Positions 44,687-55,028 of a stretch of 64,000 nucleotides of DNA are shown in pieces. The stretch comes from Microthrixaceae bacterium (GTDB lineage: Bacteria; Actinomycetota; Acidimicrobiia; Acidimicrobiales; Microtrichaceae), in assembly GCA_020637215.1 (NCBI GenBank), contig JACJWI010000001.1:434001-498000 (forward strand), in the 5' to 3' direction. Each line of letters opens with the position of its first letter. Position 1 is the first letter of the stretch. Position numbers and translations under genes: made by a program. The notes below the pieces were generated by a model that saw only the letters and a program-made list of their open reading frames with translations, made no database searches and had not been told where the DNA came from.

Positions 44687-45940
44687 TCAGGATCCGGCGA
44701 GCAGCATGCCCGCTCCGACGGTGGTGTCGGTGGCCTCGTCCATGAGGATGAACGAGCCGGTCACCCGGTTGCGGCGGTACTCATCGATGAACAACGGCTG
44801 GGTCACCCGCATGGTGACCCGCCCGATCTCGTTCAGGGCGAGCCGCTCGGCACTCTCGTCCCGGTGCAGGGTGTTGATGTCGAGGCGGTACTGGAGGTCG
44901 TTGACCAGAGCACGGGCGGAGCGGGTCGTGTGCTTGATCGCCAGCTTGGTGCGGGGGGTCAGCTCCGCAGCGTCGGACAGCCAGCACACCATCGCGTCGA
45001 CGTCCTGGGCGACGATGGGCCGGTTGTTGACCCGGCAGATCATGTCGCCCCGGGACACGTCGATGTCGTCGGACAGGCGGATGGTGACCGACATCGGGGC
45101 GAACGCCTCGTCCACCGGACCGTCGTAGGTCTCGATCGCGGCGATGTGAGATGTCAGTCCCGACGGCAGGACGACGACCTCGTCTCCCGGCTTGAACACG
45201 CCTCCGGCGACCTGTCCGGCGTAGCCCCGGTAGTCGTGGAACTCATCGCTCTGGGGCCGGATGACGTACTGGACGGGGAAGCGGGCGTCGATGAGGTTGC
45301 GGTCCGATGCGATGTGCACGCTCTCGAGGTGGTGCAACAGCGATGCGCCCTCGTACCAGTCCATGTTCAACGACCGTTGCACGACGTTGTCGCCGTGCAA
45401 CGCGGAGATCGGGATGAACGCCAGGTCTGCAACCTCGAGCTTCATGGCGAACTGCCGGAACTCCTCGACGATCTCGTCGAAGCGGGCCTGGCTGTAGTCG
45501 ACGAGGTCCATCTTGTTGACCGCGACGACCAGGTGCGGGATGCGCAGCAGCGACGCGATGAAAGCGTGCCGACGCGACTGCTCGAGCAGACCCTTGCGCG
45601 CGTCCACCAGCACCACTGCCAGGTCCGCGGTCGACGCACCGGTGACCATGTTGCGGGTGTACTGGATGTGCCCCGGGGTGTCGGCGATGATGAACTTCCG
45701 GCGGGGGGTGGCGAAGTAGCGGTACGCCACGTCGATGGTGATCCCCTGCTCGCGCTCGGCCCGGAGGCCGTCGGTCAGCAGGGCGAGGTTGGGGGCGTCG
45801 AGACCCATCCGCTGCGATGCGTCGGTGACGGCATCGAGCTGGTCCTCGAAGATCGACTTGGCGTCGTGGAGCAGACGGCCGATCAGGGTCGACTTGCCAT
45901 CGTCGACCGATCCGGCCGTGGCGAATCGAAGCAACTCCAT
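44687..45940 (-). CDS. cysN: Sulfate adenylyltransferase large subunit (GTPase)
   Basis: 417 residues; start ATG overlaps the cysD stop by one base. With CysD it makes APS from ATP and sulfate, driven by GTP hydrolysis. EF-Tu-like motifs: GSVDDGKSTLIGRLLHD (G1), LRAEREQGITIDVAYRYF (switch), DTPGHIQYTRNMVTGAS (G3) and VNKMDLVDY (G4). Beta-barrel domains follow (DFHDYRGYAGQVAGGVFKPGD). Length fits CysN without a fused kinase, in keeping with the separate cysC. Confidence 0.96.
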   Translation of the reverse strand: MELLRFATAGSVDDGKSTLIGRLLHDAKSIFEDQLDAVTDASQRMGLDAPNLALLTDGLRAEREQGITIDVAYRYFATPRRKFIIADTPGHIQYTRNMVTGASTADLAVVLVDARKGLLEQSRRHAFIASLLRIPHLVVAVNKMDLVDYSQARFDEIVEEFRQFAMKLEVADLAFIPISALHGDNVVQRSLNMDWYEGASLLHHLESVHIASDRNLIDARFPVQYVIRPQSDEFHDYRGYAGQVAGGVFKPGDEVVVLPSGLTSHIAAIETYDGPVDEAFAPMSVTIRLSDDIDVSRGDMICRVNNRPIVAQDVDAMVCWLSDAAELTPRTKLAIKHTTRSARALVNDLQYRLDINTLHRDESAERLALNEIGRVTMRVTQPLFIDEYRRNRVTGSFILMDEATDTTVGAGMLLAGS

Positions 45941-46848
45941 CAGAAGTAGCCCTCCCGCTTGCGGTCCTCCATCGCGGCTTCCGAGGCGCGGTCGTCGGCC
46001 CTGGTCGCACCCCGTTCGGTGATCCGGGTCGATGCCACCTCGTCGATGACCTGGGCGACGGTCGACGCCGTCGACTCGACCGCACCGGTGCACGACGCGT
46101 CGCCGACGGTCCGGTAGCGCACCGTGCGGGTCTCGGGCACCTCGTCGTCCATCAGCGTCACGAACGGAGTCACCGCCAACCACATGCCGTCGCGCTGGAA
46201 CACCTCACGCTCGTGGGCGAAGTAGATCGACGGGACCTCGATCCCCTCGGCCTCGATGTACTGCCAGATGTCGAGCTCGGTCCAGTTGCTCAGTGGGAAG
46301 ACGCGGATGTGCTCTCCCCGGTGATGTCGACCGTTGTAGAGGTTCCACAGCTCGGGGCGCTGGTTCTTCGGGTCCCACTGGCCGAACTCGTCACGGAACG
46401 AGAAGACCCGCTCCTTGGCCCGGGCCCGCTCCTCGTCGCGACGGGCCCCTCCGAACGCGGCGTCGAAGCCGTGGAGCTCGATCGCGTCGAGCAGGGTCAC
46501 CGTCTGCAGCTGGTTTCGGCTGGCCCGCGGTCCGGTCTGCTCCACCGCCCGGCCCTGGTCGATCGACTCCTGGACCGAGGCCACCACGAGCTTCACCCCG
46601 AGCTCGGCCACCCGTCGATCCCGGAACTCGTACACCTCGTCGAAGTTGTGGCCGGTGTCGATGTGCATCATCGGGAACGGGATCCTGGCCGGCCAGAAAG
46701 CCTTCTCGGCCAGTCGGAGCATCACGATCGAGTCCTTGCCACCGGAGAACAGCAGCACTGGCCGCTCCAGCTCGGCCGCCACCTCGCGCATGATGTGGAT
46801 CGACTCGGCCTCGAGGGCTTGGAGGTTGGTGAGCTCGTAGGTGATCAC
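45940..46848 (-). CDS. cysD: Sulfate adenylyltransferase small subunit
   Basis: 302 residues, GTG start with AGGAACG upstream. The PP-loop ATPase motif is LLFSGGKDSIVML (about 33-45). FPMMHIDTGHNFDEVYEFRD and FGGARRDEERARAKERVFSFRD are conserved CysD segments; NWTELDIWQYI and a C-terminal VDEVASTRITERGATRADD complete it. First gene of cysDNC; neighbours overlap or abut, so one transcript is likely. Confidence 0.97.
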   Translation of the reverse strand: MITYELTNLQALEAESIHIMREVAAELERPVLLFSGGKDSIVMLRLAEKAFWPARIPFPMMHIDTGHNFDEVYEFRDRRVAELGVKLVVASVQESIDQGRAVEQTGPRASRNQLQTVTLLDAIELHGFDAAFGGARRDEERARAKERVFSFRDEFGQWDPKNQRPELWNLYNGRHHRGEHIRVFPLSNWTELDIWQYIEAEGIEVPSIYFAHEREVFQRDGMWLAVTPFVTLMDDEVPETRTVRYRTVGDASCTGAVESTASTVAQVIDEVASTRITERGATRADDRASEAAMEDRKREGYF

Positions 46849-46896
46849 GATCGTTCCTGGGCCGGTGCGCCCGACGGTGCCGGGGGCGGTCGGCGA

Positions 46897-46927
46897 AGCG
46901 TACCGAATACCCGACCATTCAGGTCAA
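46897..46927 (-). promoter_or_regulatory. Candidate promoter of cysDNC
   Basis: TTGACC (46922-46927) and TACGCT (46897-46902) on the minus strand, 19 bp apart, with GAAT...ATTC dyad sequence between them. Leader of about 40 nt before cysD. Spacing is longer than optimal. Confidence 0.4.
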
Positions 46928-46962
46928 GTATCGGTCGGGACCACGACGCCCCGAAGGACCGA

Positions 46963-46968
46963 TAGCGT
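46963..46968 (+). promoter_or_regulatory. -10 box of leaderless cysQ
   Basis: TAGCGT with an 8-nt spacer to GTG 46977; divergent from cysDNC. Confidence 0.6.
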
Positions 46969-46976
46969 GCCCGGCC

Positions 46977-47741
46977 GTGGCGACCGAGGACGATCATCGA
47001 CTCGCCCATGATCTCGCCCGCGAGGCCGGCGACCTGCTGTTGTCGATGCAGCACGATGCGGCCGCCGGGACATCCACCTCCGATCCACGGGACCTGGGCG
47101 ACCGTGGCGACGCCGCCGCTCACCGCCTGCTCATCGATCGCTTGGGGCTCCTCCGACCCGACGACGCCGTGCTGTCGGAGGAGTCGACCCGCAGCGAGCG
47201 GGAGGATCCACGCCGCCTCGGCGCCTCACGCACCTGGATCATCGATCCTCTCGACGGGACTCGCGAGTACAGCGAGGGGCGCTCCGACTGGGCCGTCCAT
47301 GTCGCCCTGGTCGAGGATCATGAGCCGACCGCCGGAGCCGTTGCCCTACCTGCCCGCGGCATGGTGCTCGCCACTGACGACCCACCGTCGCTACCAGCTG
47401 CGCACCAGCCGCCTCGCGTCGTCGTGAGTCGTTCCCGCCCGCCGATCGAAGCGGGACAGATGGCTGAGGCGCTCGGCGCCGAACTCCTCCCGATGGGCTC
47501 CGCGGGCGCCAAGGCGATGGCCGTGGTGCGCGGCGAGGCCGAGCTCTACCCACACTCCGGTGGCCAGCACGAGTGGGACAGCTGCGCCCCGGTCGCCGTC
47601 GCATCGGCGGCTGGGCTGCACTGCAGTCGTCTCGACGGAAGCGCTCTGCGCTACAACCAACCGAGCACCTACCTCCCCGACCTCCTGATCTGCCGCGTCG
47701 AGTTGGCTGAGGCCGCGCTCTCGGCCGCAGGGCGACAATGA
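46977..47741 (+). CDS. cysQ: 3'(2'),5'-bisphosphate nucleotidase CysQ-like
   Basis: 254 residues, GTG start. Inositol-monophosphatase superfamily; CysQ removes the 3'-phosphate of PAP/PAPS, controlling sulfonation by-products. LSEESTR holds the first metal Glu, WIIDPLDGTREYSEGRSDWAVHVAL the DPxDGT motif, and HEWDSCAPVAVASAAG the WDxxA motif. Divergent placement beside cysDNC supports a role in sulfate activation. C-terminus slightly short but complete. Confidence 0.92.
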   Translation: MATEDDHRLAHDLAREAGDLLLSMQHDAAAGTSTSDPRDLGDRGDAAAHRLLIDRLGLLRPDDAVLSEESTRSEREDPRRLGASRTWIIDPLDGTREYSEGRSDWAVHVALVEDHEPTAGAVALPARGMVLATDDPPSLPAAHQPPRVVVSRSRPPIEAGQMAEALGAELLPMGSAGAKAMAVVRGEAELYPHSGGQHEWDSCAPVAVASAAGLHCSRLDGSALRYNQPSTYLPDLLICRVELAEAALSAAGRQ

Positions 47742-47769
47742 CCCGGGCCCGAACCATCCCAACCACACG

Positions 47770-49356
47770 ATGACCGACGCCGCCGTCTCCCCCGACACCG
47801 AGCGCTTCACCTTCACCGAGAACGGACCGTGGGTGCTCGACCGCGACTCGCTCGCCTGGGCTCGCGGCCTGCCCGTGCTGCGCATGACGGTCCGACGTCA
47901 GGTCCCGATCCTCACCGGTCGTCGGCGACTGCCCCCGCCGTTGCGGTTGACCGAGGTGTCGGTCCGCCTCGGCGCCGCGGTCGGCGGCTGGGCCCTGCGA
48001 GACCGTCGGGCGGGCGGGCCGACCTCACGGGCCGGCCTGTCACGGCGGCTGAGGCTGGCCGCCGAGCGACTCGGCCCCACCTACATCAAGCTCGGCCAGA
48101 TCATCTCTTCCGGGGAGGGGCTGTTCCCTCCCGAACTGGTCGAGGAGTTCCGCAAGTGCCGCGACCAGGTGCGAGCCGAGCCGTTCGACGTCGTCCGCCG
48201 GGTGGTCGAGGAGGACCTCGGCCGATCGCTCGAGGACGTCTTCACGTCCTTCGATCGCGAGCCGCTCGCCGCCGCCTCCATCGCCCAGGTGCACGTGGCC
48301 AGGCTGCGCACCGGCGAGGAGGTCGTCGTCAAGGTCCAGCGGCCGACGATCCGCCAGCAGGTCCAGTCCGACCTCAAGGTCATGTCGTGGCTCGCGCCGT
48401 TCCTGGTCGGTCGGATCCCCATCGCAGCCCTCGCCAACCCGCCGGCCCTGGTCGAGCTGTTCGCCGAGACCATCCTCGAGGAGCTCGACTTCCGACTCGA
48501 AGCCGAGAACATGCTCGACGTCGCCGAGGTGTTCGCCCAGCTCGGCCAACGGGGGTGGATCATCGCTCGGCCCCATCCGGAGCTGGTCACCCGCCGTGTG
48601 CTGGTGATGGAGCGCCTGGAGGGGTTCGCGTTCGAGGACCTCGAGTCGATGCAGGCCGCCGGGATCGACACCCACGAGATCATCCGCATCGGCATGAAGG
48701 GCTTCACCGAGGGGTGCATCGTGCACGGCATCTTCCACGGCGACCTCCACGCCGGGAACCTGTTCGTTACCCCCGACGGCCGCATCGCCCTGCTCGACTT
48801 CGGCATCACCGCCCGGATGACGCCTCTGCAGCGCTCCGCGTTCCTCCGCATGATGCTGTACGGCGCCATGGGCGACATCCCCGGCCAGGTCGCCGCCTTC
48901 CGCGACCTGGGTGCACTCCCCGCCGACACCGACATCGACGAGGTCATCCGCGAGCTCGGACTCGACAAGGCCCCCGTCGACCCGACCACGCTCGACCAGG
49001 AACAGCTCGTCGGTGAGATCCAGCGGATCATCAAGGCCCTGATGGGCATGGGCGCACGACTCCCCAAGATCCTCATGCTCTACGTCAAGAACCTCGTGTT
49101 CCTCGACGGCGCCATCGCGGTGCTCGCGCCAGACCTCGACCTGGTGGCCGAGGTGGCGTCGCTGTCGACCGGTCTCGCCACCACCCACGGCGAGCGCTTC
49201 GCCAACGAGCTCGGCGTGTCCGCCGACGGCTTCGCCGTCGACGAGGCCGCCATCCGCGCCAGCTTCGGGATCGTGGACGACTCGACCGAGAAGGTCACCT
49301 ACAGCGAGCTGCGGCGACGCCGCGAGACGATCCGCCGCCGGCTCGACCGTCGCTGA
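47770..49356 (+). CDS. ABC1/UbiB-family atypical kinase
   Basis: 528 residues. UbiB/ADCK-type protein linked to quinone biosynthesis or membrane lipid handling. Hallmarks: LGPTYIKLGQIISSGEGLFP (KxGQ), AAASIAQVHVARLRTGEEVVVKVQRP (Ala-rich loop and Lys), GIFHGDLHAGNLFVTPDGRIALLDFGITARM (catalytic HGDxHxGN and DFG). A C-terminal helix pair is present but a clear transmembrane segment is not. Quinone genes are not adjacent, so the specific pathway is not shown. Follows cysQ by 28 bp. Confidence 0.9.
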   Translation: MTDAAVSPDTERFTFTENGPWVLDRDSLAWARGLPVLRMTVRRQVPILTGRRRLPPPLRLTEVSVRLGAAVGGWALRDRRAGGPTSRAGLSRRLRLAAERLGPTYIKLGQIISSGEGLFPPELVEEFRKCRDQVRAEPFDVVRRVVEEDLGRSLEDVFTSFDREPLAAASIAQVHVARLRTGEEVVVKVQRPTIRQQVQSDLKVMSWLAPFLVGRIPIAALANPPALVELFAETILEELDFRLEAENMLDVAEVFAQLGQRGWIIARPHPELVTRRVLVMERLEGFAFEDLESMQAAGIDTHEIIRIGMKGFTEGCIVHGIFHGDLHAGNLFVTPDGRIALLDFGITARMTPLQRSAFLRMMLYGAMGDIPGQVAAFRDLGALPADTDIDEVIRELGLDKAPVDPTTLDQEQLVGEIQRIIKALMGMGARLPKILMLYVKNLVFLDGAIAVLAPDLDLVAEVASLSTGLATTHGERFANELGVSADGFAVDEAAIRASFGIVDDSTEKVTYSELRRRRETIRRRLDRR

Positions 49357-49442
49357 GCGACGTGCCCGACGACCGAGCCGCCGGTTCGGAGCGCGGGCCG
49401 GTCGTCGGCCAGACTGGTGAGCCCCCCGAAACCGGAAGTGCC

Positions 49443-51317
<1,875 letters not shown>

Positions 51318-51318
51318 G

Positions 51319-51338
51319 CCGGTCCGGATCCGGACCGG
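51319..51338. terminator. Perfect 20-bp palindrome after typA
   Basis: Self-complementary 20-bp sequence (CCGGTCCGGA and its complement) starting two bases after the typA stop, between convergent genes. As an RNA hairpin its centre must open to a loop of about 4 nt. Could be a terminator or a dimeric protein site. Confidence 0.45.
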
Positions 51339-51359
51339 ACCCGGAACCGACCGGGCGGC

Positions 51360-52322
51360 TCAGTCGCTCCGACCGGTGACGGCACGGAATCGCTCGACGA
51401 CCTCACCCAGGTGTTCGACCGGGTCGGCCCCGTCGGGGACAGCGATGTCGAGGCGCACGTCGGTCACGCCCGCCTCCACCAGAGCCGGGACCGCCTTCAT
51501 GGTGGCGTCCAGGTCGACCGAGCCGTCGTCGCGGCGCCGGACCGGCACCCGGCCCTGCACCCCGATCTCGGACGGGTCCCGATCCGCAGCGGAGACCCCC
51601 TCGCGCATGCGGACGATCGCCCCCGGGAGGTCCGACACCTCGTCCCCCCACGGGATCCACCCCACTCCGAACGTTGCAAGTCGGGCCATGGCAGCGGGGT
51701 TGACCGTGCCACTCACCCAGATCGGCACCCCGGCGGGCTGTCGGGGCTTGGGCATCTGGTGGATCCCCTCGAAGTGCAGGTGCTCGGAGTCGTGGTCAGC
51801 CCGCGGCTCGGTCCACAACGTCCGACACACCTCCAGCGTGTGATCGAGGAGACGGCCCCGGCGCTCGAAGGGCAGTCCGGCCGCCCGGTACTCCTCACGC
51901 TGCCAGCCGACCCCGACCCCCAGATCGAGCCGGCCACCCGACAACACATCGATGGTGGCGGCGGTCTTGGCCAGCACCACCGGTCGACGCAGCGCAGCGA
52001 GCAGGATCCCGGTGGACAGCCGGATGCGACTGGTGCGGGCGGCCACCGCGGTGAGCACCGTGAGCGGCTCCAGCCAGTGACCATCGGGACCGGTCGGCTG
52101 GCGTCCGCCGGCGGTGCCGCCGACAGCAGGATCGCCGTAGGCGTCGAGCGCCTCACCGAAGCAGACGTGGTCCGACACCGCGAGACGGTCGACACCCGCG
52201 CGGTCCATCGCCACCGCGTGCTCGAGCATCGGCTCCCAGCCGCCGGGGTCCTCGGCCGAGAAGCTGCGCAGCATCATCGACAGCTGCGGGACGTTCGGAT
52301 CGGATGGTGTCGGGCTCGGCAC
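51360..52322 (-). CDS. LLM-class F420-dependent oxidoreductase
   Basis: 320 residues from a GTG at 52322, placed after an ACGGAGG ribosome-binding site; a GTG six codons upstream (52340) is the alternative. AVSDHVCFGEAL near the N-terminus, TIDVLSGGRLDLGVGVGWQREEY and PKPRQPAGVPIWVSGTVNPAAMARLATFGVGWIPWG follow the pattern of actinobacterial F420 LLM proteins (TIGR03619-like). An inserted loop DAYGDPAVGGTAGGRQPTGPDG is typical of that subgroup. Substrate unknown. Convergent with typA. Confidence 0.85.
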   Translation of the reverse strand: MPSPTPSDPNVPQLSMMLRSFSAEDPGGWEPMLEHAVAMDRAGVDRLAVSDHVCFGEALDAYGDPAVGGTAGGRQPTGPDGHWLEPLTVLTAVAARTSRIRLSTGILLAALRRPVVLAKTAATIDVLSGGRLDLGVGVGWQREEYRAAGLPFERRGRLLDHTLEVCRTLWTEPRADHDSEHLHFEGIHQMPKPRQPAGVPIWVSGTVNPAAMARLATFGVGWIPWGDEVSDLPGAIVRMREGVSAADRDPSEIGVQGRVPVRRRDDGSVDLDATMKAVPALVEAGVTDVRLDIAVPDGADPVEHLGEVVERFRAVTGRSD

Positions 52323-52488
52323 GGGGCCTCCGTTGCGCACGCGGCGCGGCCGTGAAGGCGGTCAGGACCGACCCAGACTGCCCCGAGGGCTCCGGCGGGT
52401 CGAGCGGGAGCCACCCCGTGATCGCCGGAACCGTCGGTCTCCCGACGACCTGTGACAATTACGACTGGTTTGGTCAGGATTCAGGGCG

Positions 52489-52494
52489 TAGGTT
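52489..52494 (+). promoter_or_regulatory. -10 box of the leaderless DUF4395 gene
   Basis: TAGGTT with a 6-nt spacer to ATG 52501. Confidence 0.6.
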
Positions 52495-52500
52495 GCACCC

Positions 52501-53028
52501 ATGGCCGCCACCACCACTGACCTGACCCGTCGGACATCGGGGATCTTCACCTTCCCCAACCCGGTCAACGAGGTCGCTGCCCGCACCGTGGCCGCCGGGG
52601 TCGTGCTGATGGCGGTGACCTTCGTCGTCACGGGTTGGGGCTGGCTGCTCGTCCCGCTGACCTACGGGTTCATCGCCCGGGTCCTCACCGGTCCGACGCT
52701 CAGCCCGCTGGGACGAATCGCCACCCAGGTCGTCGCCCCCCGCCTGGCCGAGCACGAGCGCCTGGTGCCCGGACCGCCCAAGCGGTTCGCCCAGGGCATC
52801 GGGGTGGTGTTCACCGTCGGAGCCAGCGCTCTGTGGCTGGCCGGTGCGTCGGGGGCGGCCCGCGTCGTGATCGCCATGCTCGCCGGCGCAGCCTTCCTCG
52901 AAGCCGCCTTCGGGTTCTGCCTCGGGTGCCGGATCTTCGCCGGGCTCATCAAGGCGGGCGTGGTCCCCGATTCGGTGTGCGAGGAGTGCAACGACCTGTC
53001 GCTGCGCATCCCGGCCCTGCGCCGCTGA
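52501..53028 (+). CDS. DUF4395 membrane protein
   Basis: 175 residues, four hydrophobic helices (about 29-50, 52-68, 100-118 and 120-143). NPVNEVAARTVAAGVV and LEAAFGFCLGCRIFAGLIKAG are the DUF4395 hallmarks; the CxxC (CLGC) and a later CEEC suggest thiol or metal chemistry. DUF4395 proteins are often found beside sulfurtransferases or thioredoxin-like genes, but no such gene is here. Function unknown. Confidence 0.9.
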   Translation: MAATTTDLTRRTSGIFTFPNPVNEVAARTVAAGVVLMAVTFVVTGWGWLLVPLTYGFIARVLTGPTLSPLGRIATQVVAPRLAEHERLVPGPPKRFAQGIGVVFTVGASALWLAGASGAARVVIAMLAGAAFLEAAFGFCLGCRIFAGLIKAGVVPDSVCEECNDLSLRIPALRR

Positions 53029-53045
53029 ACCCCTGACCCACCACG

Positions 53046-53158
53046 TTTCTGACGACATCTGAGTACCGCCACGGTCGTGACTTGTCGTCAGAACCGGCGA
53101 CCTCCAGGTTTCTGACGACATCTGAGTACCGCCAGTGTCGTGACTTGTCGTCAGAACC
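53046..53158. repeat. Family C hairpin repeat, two units of 63-bp period
   Basis: Arms TTCTGACGACA (53047-53057, 53110-53120) and TGTCGTCAGAA (53083-53093, 53146-53156) are perfectly complementary, 11 bp, with 25-nt loops inside units and about 16-nt loops between units. The intervening 25 nt are also nearly identical between copies. Located 18 bp after the DUF4395 stop and 17 bp before the nucS -10 box. Confidence 0.93.
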
Positions 53159-53174
53159 GGGGTCGGGGGTCCGG

Positions 53175-53180
53175 TAGGGT
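53175..53180 (+). promoter_or_regulatory. -10 box of leaderless nucS
   Basis: TAGGGT with a 7-nt spacer to GTG 53188. The -35 region would overlap the right arm of the second family C unit. Confidence 0.6.
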
Positions 53181-53187
53181 CGGCGTC

Positions 53188-53847
53188 GTGCGTCTGGTGA
53201 TCGCCCGCTGCTCGGTCGACTACGACGGACGGCTGACCGCCCACCTGCCCGAGGCTCTGCGCCTGATCATGGTCAAGGCCGACGGGTGCGTCGCCATCCA
53301 CGCCGACGGCGGCGCCTACAAGCCGCTCAACTGGATGAACGCCCCCAACGTGGTCGTCGAGGCCGAGGACCACTGGACGGTCACCAACCCCAAGGGCGAG
53401 CAGCTCACCATCCACCTCCACGACGTGATCTCCGATACCGCCCACGAGCTCGGCGTCGATCCCGGCCTGCGCAAGGACGGCGTCGAGGCCCATCTGCAGG
53501 AGCTCCTCGCCGCCGATCCGACCGTCATCGCGGCCGACCTCACCCTGGTGCGCCGGGAGTTCCCGACCGACATCGGCCCCGTCGACCTGCTGTGCCGCGA
53601 TGCCGAGGGGACGGCGGTGGCTGTCGAGGTCAAGCGGCGCGGAGAGATCGACGGCGTCGAGCAGCTGGTCCGCTACCTCGAGCGGATGGATCGCGACCCG
53701 ACGCTGCGTGGAGTCCGCGGGGTGTTCGTCGCCCAGGTGGTCAAGCCCCAGGCCAAGGTGCTGGCCGAGTCGCGGGGCATCGACTGGGTCGAGGTCGACT
53801 ACGACGTCCTCCGCGGCGCCCGCGAGGCCGACCTCACCCTGTTCTGA
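53188..53847 (+). CDS. nucS: Endonuclease NucS (mismatch-specific)
   Basis: 219 residues from a GTG. NucS/EndoMS cuts both strands at mismatches and replaces MutS-MutL repair in actinobacteria and archaea. N-terminal beta-sandwich (VRLVIARCSVDYDGRLTAHLPEALRLIMVKADGCVAIHAD is split: RCSVDYDGRLTAHLPE, IMVKADGCVAIHADGG) and C-terminal RecB-like nuclease: LVRREFPTDIGPVDLLCRD (Asp), AVAVEVKRRGEIDGVEQLVRYLER (ExK and Gln). The beta-clamp-binding C-terminus ends in ADLTLF. Followed by family A repeats. Confidence 0.96.
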   Translation: MRLVIARCSVDYDGRLTAHLPEALRLIMVKADGCVAIHADGGAYKPLNWMNAPNVVVEAEDHWTVTNPKGEQLTIHLHDVISDTAHELGVDPGLRKDGVEAHLQELLAADPTVIAADLTLVRREFPTDIGPVDLLCRDAEGTAVAVEVKRRGEIDGVEQLVRYLERMDRDPTLRGVRGVFVAQVVKPQAKVLAESRGIDWVEVDYDVLRGAREADLTLF

Positions 53848-53851
53848 TCCG

Positions 53852-54024
53852 CCGAACTCGTAGGCCCCGGTCGCCCACACGACCTGCCAGCTACAAGTTC
53901 GACAGGACGCGTCGAACTCGTAGGCCCTGGTCGCCCACACGACCTACCACCTACAAGTTCGGCGGGCCGCGCTGACCTTGTAGGCCCCGGTCGCCCACAC
54001 GACCTGCCAGCTACAAGTTCGGGG
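53852..54024. repeat. Family A hairpin repeat array, three 60-bp units
   Basis: Units at about 53852, 53912 and 53972, period exactly 60. Left arms CCGAACTCGTAG, TCGAACTCGTAG, TGACCTTGTAG; right arms CTACAAGTTCGA, CTACAAGTTCGG, CTACAAGTTCGG. The inner pair is GGTCG...CGACC, one base pair longer than at 440-673. At the unit 1-2 boundary G-to-A in the right arm matches C-to-T in the left arm (53891-53902 with 53912-53923), a compensated change. Fills the gap between convergent nucS and the MaoC gene, starting five bases after the nucS stop. Confidence 0.95.
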
Positions 54025-54045
54025 GAAGGGTGGGCGACAGAGCGC

Positions 54046-54906
54046 TCAGGCGTCGAAGGTGACCGCTCCGCTGTCGAGCACGACCCGGTCGCCCGAGGCC
54101 AACGTCCGGTACACCGCGGCACCGTCGCCGGTGCGCCACATCTGCACGGTGAGGTCCTCGCCCGGCATCACCGGCGACGAGAACCGGCCTTCCATGCTGC
54201 GGAACCGGGCCGGGTCCGAGCCGCACAGCTCGTGCAGCAGCGCCCGGCCGGTGAACCCGTAGGTGCACAACCCGTGCAGGATCGGACGGTCGAAGCCGGC
54301 CATGGCCGCGAAGCCCGGATCGGAGTGCAGCGGGTTGCGATCGCCGCTGAGTCGGTAGACGAGCGCCTGCTCGGGTCGGGTCGGGTAGGTGACCACTGCG
54401 TCGGGGTCGCGGTCCGGGGCCTGGTGGCGCGGACCGGACGGGCCGCGCTCGCCGCCCCAACCGCCCTCGCCGCGGATGAACGCGCTCATGACGACCTCGA
54501 ACAGCGGCTCGGTCTCGCCGACCAGGGTCGACGTGGAGGTGATCTCGACCACCGCACCCTTGCCCTTGTCCCACACCGCGGTGATCTCGGCCACGGTGGA
54601 CACGGTCCCCTCCACCGGCACCTCGCGGTGCAGGACGATCCGCTCCTCGCCGTGGACGAGCATGGCCGGGTTGAACGACCCGATCGCCCGGAACGCGCCG
54701 CTGACATCGGGAACGGTCACCACCATCGTCGGCAGGATGCGCTGGGTGGTGTCGATCGAGTTCTCGCTGAAGAACGGCCGCTCGGTCTCGCTCAGCGGGT
54801 CCTGGCCCGCTCCCACGCCGACCGCGTAGAGCAGTCCGTCCTTGCTGCGCCACGACGACTCGGTCGGGTCGCTGCGCGTGCCCACGGCGTCCGGGTTGAT
54901 CGGCAT
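54046..54906 (-). CDS. MaoC-like (R)-specific 2-enoyl-CoA hydratase, double hotdog
   Basis: 286 residues from ATG 54906 with GAGGAGA nine bases upstream. A degenerate N-terminal hotdog (LLYAVGVGAGQDP, FRAIGSFNPAMLVHGEERI) is followed by the catalytic MaoC domain: ALVYRLSGDRNPLHSDPGFAAMAGFDRPILHGLCTYG holds the Asp/His dyad of hydratase 2. This is the layout of the hydratase part of peroxisomal multifunctional enzyme 2. Just upstream is an SDR similar to the dehydrogenase part of the same enzyme, so the two act in acyl-CoA beta-oxidation of branched or steroid side chains (inference). Confidence 0.9.
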   Translation of the reverse strand: MPINPDAVGTRSDPTESSWRSKDGLLYAVGVGAGQDPLSETERPFFSENSIDTTQRILPTMVVTVPDVSGAFRAIGSFNPAMLVHGEERIVLHREVPVEGTVSTVAEITAVWDKGKGAVVEITSTSTLVGETEPLFEVVMSAFIRGEGGWGGERGPSGPRHQAPDRDPDAVVTYPTRPEQALVYRLSGDRNPLHSDPGFAAMAGFDRPILHGLCTYGFTGRALLHELCGSDPARFRSMEGRFSSPVMPGEDLTVQMWRTGDGAAVYRTLASGDRVVLDSGAVTFDA

Positions 54907-55028
54907 GTCGGTGTCTCCTCGGTTGGGTCTTCTCCGGGCCGACCTCACCGTCGGCCCACGTCGTTCTGGATCCTGGTTCCGGCTCAGGCGCCGCTGGCCC
55001 CCGTCCCCGGCCCGCCCCGGGGCAGCGG

